From RGIG4608 sp964534905 (GTDB lineage Bacteria > Bacillota > Clostridia > Oscillospirales > CAG-272): a stretch of 64,000 bases of DNA. The stretch spans positions 37,083-101,082 of the forward strand of contig CAZHPZ010000001.1 in NCBI GenBank assembly GCA_964534905.1, given 5' to 3'. Shown in pieces: positions 1-7,483 of this stretch. The notes under the pieces are model-generated. The model saw only the letters and a list, made by a program, of their open reading frames with translations, was not told the origin of the DNA and ran no database searches. The position numbers were made by a program, and so were the translations under genes. Position 1 is the stretch's first letter. Each line of letters starts with the position of its first letter.

Positions 1-1521
1 AGCGGCGGTCGCTTCGTCAACAAGTAATACCTGCGAATTTTTGAGAAGAGCACGGGCGATTGATATTCTTTGCTTTTCTCCGCCGGAGAGCGCGGAGCCG
101 TTCTCGCCGCAGACGTAATCCGCACCCTTTTCGAGTATCAGATCGGAAAGCCCCGAAAGATGCACCGCTCTTTCGATGTCCTCCTCGGGAAATGGCTTGA
201 ACATAGTAATATTGTTGAGTATGGATGAATTGAATACGAATACGTTTTGTTGAATAATGCTTTGTATTTCGTAAAGATCCTCAAGATTCATATTTTTTAT
301 ATCGCATTCATCATACGATATGCTTCCCGAGTAGTCGCCGTGTGATGCCATAAGCATATTTAAAAGCGTGGATTTTCCGCTTCCCGAGGCACCTACTATT
401 GCGTATTTTTTACCGAGCTCAAATGAATAGTTAATGTTTGAAAGTGCCTGCTTTTCGTTTCCGTATGAGAATGAAAGATTATTGAGCTTTATTTCGTGCT
501 CAAGCCTTTTGCCGCTCGGAGCAGATTCCTCTGCGGAATTGTCCTCAAGTGCTTTAGCACATTTTTTTATAAGCTCAATTGAGGATTTAAACTGTGCATA
601 ATATGTGGGTATTGAACCTATGGGACCTACAATGTAATTTACCATCTGCACAAACATAATTACAATACCCGCCGTTATTCCGATGTTTTTTGTAGTCAGA
701 TAAGCGGCTATAAGGAAAACTCCGAATTGTGTGAAAAGTCCCGCAATGCTTGAAAGCATTGAAATGATAATTCTGATCTTATCTCTTTTGGATTGCGCCG
801 AGGCGAGCTCCTTTACCTGTGCGGAAAAAATGCAGAACATTTCTTTTTCCGCCTTGAATGATTTTACAACGCTGAATCCGCTCAAAACGTCCTTTATGCT
901 TGCAACGTATTCCTTGTTTTCATCGGATACGCGGGATTCCGCTGTCGCAGCCTTGTTTCCGAAAAGTATGGAGACCGCAAAGGGGATAAGTGCGAGAAGT
1001 ATAGCCGTAAGAGTCAGCAGAGGGCTGTAATAAGCCATCATCGCAAGGGCACATATAAAAAGGAGAACGGAGCTGACAAATGAAAATATATTGTTAAGAA
1101 GCCCTGTGGATATCGGGGTTGTATCATTTGTAAGCGCGGAAATATATACTGACGAATTTTCTTTACTGAATGCCGAAATGTTTTTTTTCGTTATTTTTTT
1201 GAAAACATATTCCTTATATCTTCTTATGCCGTCATTTATAAAATGAGGATGTGCATAATATGAAATCAGTGAGGATACGATAATAATCATCACCAGGCAT
1301 AAGGATATAAGCGTAAGCTCAGACAGGGAAAATCCGACGTCGAGTCCACCGGTGAAGTCCGTTATTTTCTGCAGCAACCAGGCAATGCCGAGACTTGATA
1401 TAACGTCAAGCAGAGTTGCGGTCATTTCAAGCAGGAAGTATTTTGTGTTGCCTCTGTATAGCTGATGTAAGTACGGTCGAATATTGACCGAATTGCTTTT
1501 TGATTTGTTTTGATGTGTCAT
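1..1521 (-). CDS. ABC transporter, fused permease/ATP-binding exporter (partial, C-terminus outside window)
   Basis: The reading frame enters from the left edge and starts at the ATG at 1519-1521, just after a GGAGG box. About 507 residues are visible. The N-terminal part has several hydrophobic segments typical of an ABC exporter membrane domain. The ATPase domain shows Walker A (GASGSGKS), the signature SGGEKQR and Walker B (LLVDEA), where the window cuts it off. The family couples ATP hydrolysis to export of peptides, lipids or drugs; the substrate cannot be told. The last ~40 residues (H-loop region) lie outside the window. It is transcribed away from tRNA-Gln. Confidence 0.9.
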   Translation of the reverse strand, partial: MTHQNKSKSNSVNIRPYLHQLYRGNTKYFLLEMTATLLDVISSLGIAWLLQKITDFTGGLDVGFSLSELTLISLCLVMIIIVSSLISYYAHPHFINDGIRRYKEYVFKKITKKNISAFSKENSSVYISALTNDTTPISTGLLNNIFSFVSSVLLFICALAMMAYYSPLLTLTAILLALIPFAVSILFGNKAATAESRVSDENKEYVASIKDVLSGFSVVKSFKAEKEMFCIFSAQVKELASAQSKRDKIRIIISMLSSIAGLFTQFGVFLIAAYLTTKNIGITAGIVIMFVQMVNYIVGPIGSIPTYYAQFKSSIELIKKCAKALEDNSAEESAPSGKRLEHEIKLNNLSFSYGNEKQALSNINYSFELGKKYAIVGASGSGKSTLLNMLMASHGDYSGSISYDECDIKNMNLEDLYEIQSIIQQNVFVFNSSILNNITMFKPFPEEDIERAVHLSGLSDLILEKGADYVCGENGSALSGGEKQRISIARALLKNSQVLLVDEATAA

Positions 1522-1596
1522 GGGAGCCTCCTTGAATTTTTGTGATTATATTTTAGCATAAGAATGTAGGTTGCGTCTATACATTCGGGATTGAAA

Positions 1597-1618
1597 ATGC
1601 GCAACCATGGGTTGCATT
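1597..1618. promoter_or_regulatory. Palindrome upstream of the ABC exporter (possible operator)
   Basis: A dyad with arms GCAACC and GGTTGC around ATG lies about 80 bp upstream of the exporter start. A further GGTTGCG half-site is at about 1569-1575. The repeated GGTTGC half-site suggests a regulator binding site. No regulator gene is adjacent in the window, so this is only suggestive. Confidence 0.3.
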
Positions 1619-1708
1619 GGCATTATATAGGGCAAAAATCGATGCTTGAGACCTTATAAATATAAAATGCGCCGTTTAATTTTGTGCGATAATTTCGGAT
1701 AAAAGCTA

Positions 1709-1737
1709 TTGACACGTTTGTGGTTTTATGATATAAT
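1709..1737 (+). promoter_or_regulatory. Sigma-A promoter of tRNA-Gln(TTG)
   Basis: The -35 box TTGACA (1709-1714) and the -10 box TATAAT (1732-1737) are separated by 17 bp. The tRNA begins 18 bp downstream. Confidence 0.85.
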
Positions 1738-1754
1738 TGCAATGTTATGAATAT

Positions 1755-1831
1755 TGGGATATAGCCAAGCGGTAAGGCACCAGACTTTGACTCTGGCATT
1801 TTCGATGGTTCGAATCCATCTATCCCAGCCA
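1755..1831 (+). tRNA. tRNA-Gln (anticodon TTG)
   Basis: The acceptor stem TGGGATA pairs with TATCCCA, followed by discriminator G and an encoded CCA. The anticodon stem CCAGA/TCTGG encloses a loop with TTG. The D-arm (GCC...GGC) and the T-arm with GGTTCGAATCC are complete. It has its own promoter and terminator. A second tRNA-Gln with anticodon CTG is at 26452. Confidence 0.95.
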
Positions 1832-1870
1832 AAATGCACGAGGGGACAAAGTCCCCCTCGTGCATTTTTT
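1832..1870 (+). terminator. Terminator of tRNA-Gln(TTG)
   Basis: A stem with ATGCACGAGGGG in the 5' arm and CCCCTCGTGCAT in the 3' arm is followed by a T run. It begins directly after the tRNA CCA. Confidence 0.9.
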
Positions 1871-1892
1871 CTTGTGTTGTATATTCGAACTT

Positions 1893-1959
1893 CAAATCCG
1901 TAGGATTTGCAGACCTGCGAGCAGTTATTATCAATAACGAACAAACTCTCGCGCAGGTC
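1893..1959. repeat. Cluster of palindromes between tRNA-Gln and its duplicated 3' end
   Basis: There are three dyads. CAAATCC/GGATTTG lies at 1893-1909. GACCTGCGAG (1912-1921) pairs with CTCGCGCAGGTC (1948-1959). Nested inside the second is GTTATT/AATAAC (1924-1938). A comparable run of palindromes follows tRNA-Glu near 56.85 kb. Function unknown. Confidence 0.6.
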
Positions 1960-2024
1960 GGGTTCTGAATCCATCTATCCCGGTCAAAGAATGCACAAGG
2001 GGAAATCCCCTTGTGCATTTTTTT
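1960..2024 (+). repeat. Duplicated tRNA-Gln 3' end plus terminator copy
   Basis: GAATCCATCTATCCC repeats the T-arm and acceptor 3' strand of tRNA-Gln (original at 1812-1827). It is followed by a second terminator-like hairpin, AATGCACAAGGGG (1990-2002) with CCCCTTGTGCATT (2007-2019) and a T run, which resembles the tRNA terminator. A tRNA 3'-end direct repeat is what site-specific integration leaves behind. No integrase is visible nearby. Confidence 0.7.
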
Positions 2025-2054
2025 AAAATATGATGACTTTTTGGGCTAAAACTA

Positions 2055-2082
2055 TTGAATTTTTTAAAAAAAGTAGTATAAT
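2055..2082 (+). promoter_or_regulatory. Promoter of ncRNA candidate copy 1
   Basis: TTGAAT (2055-2060) and TATAAT (2077-2082) are separated by 16 bp. The first conserved bases of the RNA start 4-6 bp downstream, the same arrangement as at the second copy (23946-23974). Confidence 0.75.
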
Positions 2083-2085
2083 AAA

Positions 2086-2295
2086 TTTGCCAAACTAACT
2101 TAATAATTGTGACTTGCGGTATTATTTTATCTTTAGGGATAGTTATACCTTTTTTTGCACACACTTATCTTATGAACTTGATAAAATGCAAATTCCATCT
2201 GGTAAGTGTGGTAATACCCATTTCACAAAGAGTTAGTTTGGCGACTATCGGGGTTTGCGTTTTGGTGCGGTTGCTTCGGTAGCCGCACTTTTTAT
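2086..2295 (+). ncRNA. Structured RNA of unknown family, copy 1 (leader or independent sRNA)
   Basis: The predicted transcript runs from just after a TATAAT box to a terminator. The closing stem P1 pairs 2088-2100 with 2231-2243 and extends through TTGTGA (2107-2112) with TCACAA (2223-2228). A hairpin GGTAT...ATACC (2118-2149) is followed by a T stretch. Stem P3 (2160-2169 with 2201-2210) carries an inner hairpin with loop ATAAAATG (2181-2188) and ends in CAAATTCC. GTTTGGCGAC and GTTTGCG precede the terminator hairpin at 2265-2288. All of these elements recur at 23979-24197 with compensatory changes. The RM gene starts 60 bp downstream. I do not recognise the family. It could be a riboswitch-like leader or a free sRNA. 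Confidence 0.75.
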
Positions 2296-2354
2296 TTGAA
2301 GAACTATTGTTTTGTCTTATATGAGTGCAATTTATTTTGGAGGTATAGGACAAG

Positions 2355-4649
2355 ATGATTAAAAAATTCAATGTAGAACTTGAAGGACAGATTGAGTTTT
2401 ATGAGCAGTATTTGAAAGTTGTTGATCCTAATTTAACTTATGAAGATATTTTTCGTAATAATACGGATGGTATATTAAACGGAAATTTGTTAGAATTTAA
2501 GTTAAATATAACAGATCTTAATGCATGCTTGCTTCAAACAATAAAGTACCTTTCCGCTATGCGAATAAAGGGGGAACCGATACCGGCAAATATTCTATTG
2601 GTTTCATTAAATACCGCAACAATTTATTTATATCGTTCGGTAGACTACCTGAACTATATTGAAACGGTTTATGTTGGCGGAGCATCAAAAGAAAACAAAG
2701 GGTTTGTTGCTCATAGCTTTGCTAAAAAACTCGAATATTGTGAAAATCAGGCAGATGAATTTACTTTGATTCAATTGCTCAAAGAAAAAAATTATACCAA
2801 AATTCATATTGACGAAAATTGTATTGTCGGTTGGGCAGAGAAATATTATAAAGAAAATCCGCAGGCGAGAAAAGCCGATTTTATCGGTGATACCACGGGA
2901 AAGGTCAAGATTATCGGGGAAATACGTGATCCAAACAAATTTAATGATTATATTTATGCCTACGATGGAAAAGATAATGTTCGTTTTCAATATCTTATGG
3001 ATAAACTCAACGATACCATACAAAAGAAAAATTTGGGGGCTTTTTATACTCCCGAGCCTTATGCTGATAAATCCATTGAGTTGGTTCGTGAAGCAATTAC
3101 CAGAGTTCCGCAAGGTAATGATTATATAATTTTGGATCGTTGTGCGGGAACCGGAAATCTTGAGAAAAGATTGACGGACGAGGAGTTATCTCATTGTATT
3201 GTTTCAACTATTGAATATTATGAATACAAGGTTTTACTTGAAGTATTAGGTAGCAAAGTCAGATATATTATTCCGCCTACGGAAAAAGAAGATACTTTTA
3301 ATATGGGACTTGTTCGTGGTGCTGATGCACTATCGGAAGAATACATAAATAACCCTGTGATAAAACAGTATATTGATAATCCAAAATGCACAGTTATTTT
3401 ATTCGAAAATCCACCTTATGCCGAAACTACCTCGTTGGAACATCAACGGACAAAGCAATCGGCAAATTCGTCGGGTTGGAAAAACACTTTTGTTGTTAAG
3501 GAGATGAAAAAGGAAGTTAAGGGAGCTGTTTCCAATGATTTGGGAAATGCTTTCATTTGGTCTGCGTTTAAATACTATTTAAGGCAACCTACCGATAGTT
3601 ATATTGTTTATTCTCCCGTTAAATATTGGAAGTCACAACATTTGATAAACAAAGAATTTATAAAAGGGTTTGCTTTTAATCGTAAACATTTTCATACCAA
3701 TATCGAAGCCTGCATTATGTGTGCATTATGGTCAAATGTCGATAAAAATATTTCCTCAATAAAAATTACCGGTTATGATATTTTAAGCAACAATCAATTG
3801 AGTGATCCTATTACTTTATATGTCGATAGAATTTATAAATTGTTTAGCACAAGGTATTATAATAAAAACAGCCTCGACGATGTATCTTTTGATGGGATTT
3901 TAACAGGACTTAACGGTTTGGAGACGGAAAATGGCGTTAAATGCCGAATTAAGCCATTATATTCCAAAGATATGTTGGGCTATTTAGTTGCAGATAGCGT
4001 TGGCTTCGATAATCCGGATGCAAAATCAAGTTTATTAGTTGCGGGCAGATATAATGGAAATGGTTGCTATATAAGGAAAGATGATTATCTTGACAAACTA
4101 CCAATGTTTTGTGCAAGTAGATACATTACTTACAATAGAGAGTGGACGGAAAGAGCAAGAATTATGAAATCTGCAGACGGTGCCAATAGATTTTTTGATG
4201 ATGTTCAAAACGGAACGTTAAATCAGTTTTTGCTCAAATGTCTTGTTTTTACTTGCTTTGAAATGCAGAATCATATGAGAACATTTATAGGTTCCGACGC
4301 TCGTTTTTACAGAAACGAACTATGTCTTGATACTACTAACGGGGAAACGTTAGCAAGCACTGATTTAAAAAGATTACGTGCTAACAATAAAGAAAAAGAA
4401 ATGTTTGAACTTTGGAATTTGATTTTATCAAAAGCCAAGAGAACAAAAAATTACAATCCCGACTTAACATACGGAATCTACCAAATATTTACCGAACTTA
4501 ATATTTTCACGCGTGACGAAATAACCGGTGTAAATATACCCGATTATCCTGAATTGAACGGACATTTGAAATCATTAAAGCAAAAAGTCAAAGAATATTA
4601 CAATTCGGAAATTGTCCCTGTTTTATTTGAATATGAATTTTTGAAATAA
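2355..4649 (+). CDS. Type IIG restriction-modification enzyme (fused nuclease and N6-adenine methyltransferase)
   Basis: 764 residues with an AGGAG-type site before the ATG. Residues 38-65 show D38, E47-F-K49 and QTIKY (61-65), matching the PD-(D/E)XK plus QxxxY pattern of RecB-like nuclease domains in single-chain RM enzymes. The methyltransferase follows: GAFYTP (about 228-233), the AdoMet loop DRCAGTGNLE (261-270) and catalytic ENPPY (351-355). The C-terminal ~350 residues would hold target recognition. By family it methylates adenine and cuts DNA from one polypeptide; cleavage is inferred from the motif only. Codon use is clearly more AT-rich than the neighbours, and the gene sits behind a duplicated tRNA end, which suggests transfer. 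Confidence 0.82.
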   Translation: MIKKFNVELEGQIEFYEQYLKVVDPNLTYEDIFRNNTDGILNGNLLEFKLNITDLNACLLQTIKYLSAMRIKGEPIPANILLVSLNTATIYLYRSVDYLNYIETVYVGGASKENKGFVAHSFAKKLEYCENQADEFTLIQLLKEKNYTKIHIDENCIVGWAEKYYKENPQARKADFIGDTTGKVKIIGEIRDPNKFNDYIYAYDGKDNVRFQYLMDKLNDTIQKKNLGAFYTPEPYADKSIELVREAITRVPQGNDYIILDRCAGTGNLEKRLTDEELSHCIVSTIEYYEYKVLLEVLGSKVRYIIPPTEKEDTFNMGLVRGADALSEEYINNPVIKQYIDNPKCTVILFENPPYAETTSLEHQRTKQSANSSGWKNTFVVKEMKKEVKGAVSNDLGNAFIWSAFKYYLRQPTDSYIVYSPVKYWKSQHLINKEFIKGFAFNRKHFHTNIEACIMCALWSNVDKNISSIKITGYDILSNNQLSDPITLYVDRIYKLFSTRYYNKNSLDDVSFDGILTGLNGLETENGVKCRIKPLYSKDMLGYLVADSVGFDNPDAKSSLLVAGRYNGNGCYIRKDDYLDKLPMFCASRYITYNREWTERARIMKSADGANRFFDDVQNGTLNQFLLKCLVFTCFEMQNHMRTFIGSDARFYRNELCLDTTNGETLASTDLKRLRANNKEKEMFELWNLILSKAKRTKNYNPDLTYGIYQIFTELNIFTRDEITGVNIPDYPELNGHLKSLKQKVKEYYNSEIVPVLFEYEFLK

Positions 4650-4712
4650 AAGTATAGATGGGTATCATAGATCAATTTCTAAATTCGTGGTATGCAAGAC
4701 TGTATCATTGTT

Positions 4713-4753
4713 CAAAAGATGCACGATCGGCTTCGCCTCTCGTGCATCTTTTG
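4713..4753. terminator. Bidirectional terminator between the RM gene and nnrD
   Basis: CAAAAGATGCACGA (4713-4726) pairs perfectly with TCGTGCATCTTTTG (4740-4753), with an inner GG-CTTCG-CC hairpin. The A and T ends serve both strands. The GATGCACGA arm resembles the terminators at 1832 and 1990. Confidence 0.85.
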
Positions 4754-4787
4754 ATATTTAACTGTATATTCGTTTTTATTTAAGTGC

Positions 4788-5669
4788 CTATTCGGTACTT
4801 TTTATTACATTGGAAATTGCCTCGATAATATCATGTGCCATCACAGAGTATTCGGAGAGAGTGACGGATGCGTACTCTCCGGCAAGACCGTGTATGTATG
4901 CCGCAAGACAGGCGGATTCAAACGGAGATTTTCCCTGTGCGGCAAGTCCTGCGATAATTCCGTCAAGAACGTCACCGGAGCCTCCCGTGCTCAATCCGCT
5001 GTTCCCGCTTTGATTGACGTAAATTTTGTCACTTGCGGGTGAGAAAACCGCCGTTCTGTGATCCTTGAGCAGGCAGACGGCTCCGACAAGGTCGGAGATT
5101 TTCTTTGATGAGCTTGGAATATCCGAAACGATATCCTTGACCGAAATCCCGGAAAGTCTTGAGGCTTCAAGCGGATGAGGAGTGATTATCGCATCATCTC
5201 CTATCAGAGGCAAAAGCTCTTTTTTCGTCGCAAGCAGATTTATGCCGTCTGCATCTATTATTATAGGGCAGGAACGGTTTTCTAAGGTGAATTTCAGTAT
5301 CTGTGCGGCTTCATTGCTTTGTGAGAGTCCCATTCCGATGGCAATGACATCGGCTTTTCTTATCGACTGCAGCAGAGCTTCAAGATCGTCGGGTAAGCTT
5401 TCCCATACGGAAAGAACCGCCTCGGGTACAAGGGCTTGCGCGATGACTCTGTTCTTTTCGTGGGTGAATATTTCAACAAGACCGGCGCCGATTCTGTACG
5501 CCGATTTTGCGGAAAAGCAGGGGGCGCCTGCCATACAGGGAGCACCTCCGATTATAAGAACACGTCCGAATGTCCCCTTGTGCGATATCTCGCTTCGCTT
5601 TGGAAGAAGATTTTTGATATCTTCTTTTCTGTATGAAAAAGTATCCGTTTTAATCATCTCCGTTTTCAT
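4788..5669 (-). CDS. nnrD: ADP/ATP-dependent NAD(P)H-hydrate dehydratase
   Basis: About 293 residues from the ATG at 5669. An in-frame ATG at 5696 and a later one at 5657 are alternatives; all overlap or abut the ttcA stop, so translation is probably coupled. The enzyme repairs hydrated NAD(P)H in the cytoplasm. It shows KGTFGRVLIIGG near the N-terminus, an ITPHPLE segment, and the ribokinase-like GGSGDVLDG near residue 230, where the family has G-[TS]-G-D. Only the dehydratase domain is present; the epimerase domain (NnrE) usually fused to it is absent. It is last in the operon with ttcA and trmN6. Confidence 0.88.
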   Translation of the reverse strand: MKTEMIKTDTFSYRKEDIKNLLPKRSEISHKGTFGRVLIIGGAPCMAGAPCFSAKSAYRIGAGLVEIFTHEKNRVIAQALVPEAVLSVWESLPDDLEALLQSIRKADVIAIGMGLSQSNEAAQILKFTLENRSCPIIIDADGINLLATKKELLPLIGDDAIITPHPLEASRLSGISVKDIVSDIPSSSKKISDLVGAVCLLKDHRTAVFSPASDKIYVNQSGNSGLSTGGSGDVLDGIIAGLAAQGKSPFESACLAAYIHGLAGEYASVTLSEYSVMAHDIIEAISNVIKSTE

Positions 5670-6414
5670 AGTCCTTGATTCCGTCCATGTTTCCAACGGG
5701 CTTGAATCCGTCTATTTCTCCTCTTTGCATCGCTCCGAAAATGCGGTAACGAAGTCCCTTGTGCTTTATATCAAGCTCTCGAAGCAATGACTTCATTTCT
5801 TCACGCTCCGTGTTTCCGTCTGCGGGGCATTTCGATTTTACAACGGGAAGCTCTGCGGCGTCGGCAAGCTGTCTAACGCTTTTTTCGCTTGCATAGAGCA
5901 AGGGGCGTATCATTGTGATATCTATTCGGGAAAGGTAGGTGACCGGAGAAAAGCAACCGATTCTGCCCTCGAAAAAGAGATTCAGCATAAACGTTTCTAT
6001 AGCATCGTCGAAGTGATGTCCGAGAGCGACCTTGTTGCATCCGAGCTCCTTTGCTGTGTTGTAGAGAACGCCTCTTCTCATTTTGGCACAAAGAGAGCAG
6101 GGGCTTTTTTCTTTTCTTTCTTCGAAAATGATTTGATAAATTTGAGTTTTTGCAATGTGAAATTCAACGTTTATCCTTTCGCAAAATTCTTTTACCGGCG
6201 TAAGATCCATACCCGGAAATCCCATATCCACGGTTATGGCTATCAGCTCGAATTTTTTTGGATAAAACCGTCTCATCTCGGCGAGCGCATAGAGCAGTGC
6301 AAGGGAATCCTTACCCGCGGAAACTCCAACGGCGATTTTGTCACCGTCCTCTATCATAGAATAGTCGTCAACGGCACGTCTTGTATAGCTTAAAATTCTT
6401 TTTAATTCTTTCAT
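5650..6414 (-). CDS. ttcA: tRNA 2-thiocytidine biosynthesis protein TtcA
   Basis: 254 residues from the ATG at 6414, which overlaps the TGA of trmN6 (ATGA), so translation is coupled. A longer frame up to 6585 would run deep into trmN6 and is not preferred. The PP-loop is SAGKDS (32-37). CSLC (106-109) and a later KCP supply the cysteines that bind the Fe-S cluster in this family. It thiolates C32 of certain tRNAs using ATP. Being next to the tRNA methyltransferase TrmN6 supports a tRNA-modification role. Confidence 0.88.
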   Translation of the reverse strand: MKELKRILSYTRRAVDDYSMIEDGDKIAVGVSAGKDSLALLYALAEMRRFYPKKFELIAITVDMGFPGMDLTPVKEFCERINVEFHIAKTQIYQIIFEERKEKSPCSLCAKMRRGVLYNTAKELGCNKVALGHHFDDAIETFMLNLFFEGRIGCFSPVTYLSRIDITMIRPLLYASEKSVRQLADAAELPVVKSKCPADGNTEREEMKSLLRELDIKHKGLRYRIFGAMQRGEIDGFKPVGNMDGIKDYENGDD

Positions 6415-7163
6415 TGAAAATTGCATTCCTCGTATATTTTTTTTGCTCTTTCTGTGAGCACTTTGGCGTCCTCGTCGGAATTCAAAAACAGCGGAGGTAT
6501 GAGCGTCAGCGATGGTGACGCACCCTTCTTCGCTTTTACGAGCACCATTGACGGTGCGCTTTTTGAATTGGCGTGTACAAAGCACATTTCCTTTGGTTCA
6601 AGAGAGTGCTTTCGCATAGCGCATATAAGATCCGTGAGTCTGTCGGGACGCCATACACAGTAAAAATATCCGCCGAATTTCAGAATTCTTGCGGCACATT
6701 CGCAAAAATCGTATATTCCGCCGCATACCTCGTGTCTGGCAAGATATTTTTCGTCGTGGATATTGCGTTTTCCACAGTCTGTTTTCATATAGGGCGGATT
6801 TGAAAATACCGTATCTGCCTCACCGCCGATATCCGTGCTCTTGAGGTCTCTTATGTCTGCACATACGGAGTCGATGACGGCGGTAAGCCCGTTGAGCTCC
6901 GCGTTCCTTGCGATTACATCGGCAAAGTCGTTCTGTACCTCGACGCAATGTATTCGGGAGAATTTCTTTCTTGCGGCGCAGAGCAGGGAAATGATTCCCG
7001 TTCCGCCTCCGAACTCTACCGCTACTCCGCTTTTCTGTGCCTTTATGAATGAGGCAAGCAAAAATGCGTCCGTGCCGAAGGTCAATCCGTTTTTTCTTTG
7101 TATAAGCCTTATGCTTTCATTAACGTCTGTCAGTGTTTCAATATCTTTATCTATAATACACAT
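6411..7163 (-). CDS. trmN6: tRNA1(Val) (adenine(37)-N6)-methyltransferase
   Basis: 250 residues. The AdoMet-binding loop is EFGGGTGI (50-57), and SNPPYMK (121-127) is the catalytic N-P-P-Y motif of N6-adenine methyltransferases. The order holB-yaaT-trmN6(yabB) is conserved in Firmicutes and matches this locus, apart from the ferredoxin placed before trmN6. It overlaps ttcA by 4 bp. A terminator stands between it and the ferredoxin gene and no promoter of its own was found, so it may depend on read-through. Confidence 0.88.
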   Translation of the reverse strand: MCIIDKDIETLTDVNESIRLIQRKNGLTFGTDAFLLASFIKAQKSGVAVEFGGGTGIISLLCAARKKFSRIHCVEVQNDFADVIARNAELNGLTAVIDSVCADIRDLKSTDIGGEADTVFSNPPYMKTDCGKRNIHDEKYLARHEVCGGIYDFCECAARILKFGGYFYCVWRPDRLTDLICAMRKHSLEPKEMCFVHANSKSAPSMVLVKAKKGASPSLTLIPPLFLNSDEDAKVLTERAKKIYEECNFQ

Positions 7164-7177
7164 AAATATCCTCTAAA

Positions 7178-7207
7178 GTAAAAAATACGGGGCGAGCTGC
7201 TCCGTAT
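7178..7207 (-). terminator. Terminator after the ferredoxin gene
   Basis: Hairpin ATACGG...CCGTAT with GC-rich inner arms (7185-7207), followed on the minus strand by a T run (7180-7184). Confidence 0.75.
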
Positions 7208-7224
7208 CTTTTAATGTGATTTAA

Positions 7225-7395
7225 TTATTCCTGAACGGGAGCACCTACGGGGCAAACGTCAGCGCAAGCACCGCACTCTGCACATTCATCAGGATTAATT
7301 ACATACATACCGTCACCCTCTGTGATAGCGCCGCAGGGGCAAGCATCAGCGCAAGCACCGCAAGCGATGCAAGCATCGGTAATCTTGTAAGCCAT
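7225..7395 (-). CDS. 2[4Fe-4S] ferredoxin
   Basis: 56 residues from the ATG at 7395, which has a GGAGG box just upstream. Two CxxCxxCxxxC motifs, CIACGACADAC and CAECGACADVC, each followed by P, are diagnostic of a clostridial-type 2[4Fe-4S] ferredoxin. This is a low-potential electron carrier in the cytoplasm. It has its own promoter (7427-7456) and terminator, so it is probably expressed independently of the flanking genes. Confidence 0.93.
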   Translation of the reverse strand: MAYKITDACIACGACADACPCGAITEGDGMYVINPDECAECGACADVCPVGAPVQE

Positions 7396-7426
7396 AATAA
7401 ATACCTCCAAATAGTATTGCAAAGAC

Positions 7427-7456
7427 ATTATAACACAACCCCCTGCAACTTTGCAA
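7427..7456 (-). promoter_or_regulatory. Ferredoxin promoter embedded in the ricT terminator
   Basis: On the minus strand, TTGCAA (7451-7456) and TATAAT (7427-7432) lie 18 bp apart. The -35 box sits inside the hairpin formed by AACCCC and GGGGTT at 7437-7462. Confidence 0.65.
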
Positions 7457-7462
7457 GGGGTT
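7437..7462 (-). terminator. Hairpin after ricT
   Basis: AACCCCTTGCAA pairs with TTGCAGGGGGTT apart from one bulge; a short TG/T-rich stretch follows on the minus strand. It overlaps the ferredoxin promoter. Confidence 0.6.
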
Positions 7463-7483
7463 ATTGAAAAATAATTAAATTTT

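Noticed and set aside
2086..2295. First ncRNA considered as T-box, S-box, c-di-GMP or 6S RNA
   Set aside because: None of the diagnostic consensus motifs of the riboswitch classes is present. A 6S-like rod shape is conceivable, but the three-stem layout, two copies and adjacent downstream genes do not favour it.
1623..2371. Several small minus-strand frames across tRNA-Gln, the palindromes and the first ncRNA
   Set aside because: They translate structural RNA and terminators and have no ribosome sites.
5670..5696. Upstream in-frame start for nnrD at 5696
   Set aside because: It would extend the overlap with ttcA and has a poorer ribosome site than the ATG at 5669.
6415..6585. 57-codon N-terminal extension of ttcA
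   Set aside because: It lies within trmN6 in another frame, encodes basic low-quality sequence, and the ATG at 6414 has the typical ATGA overlap.
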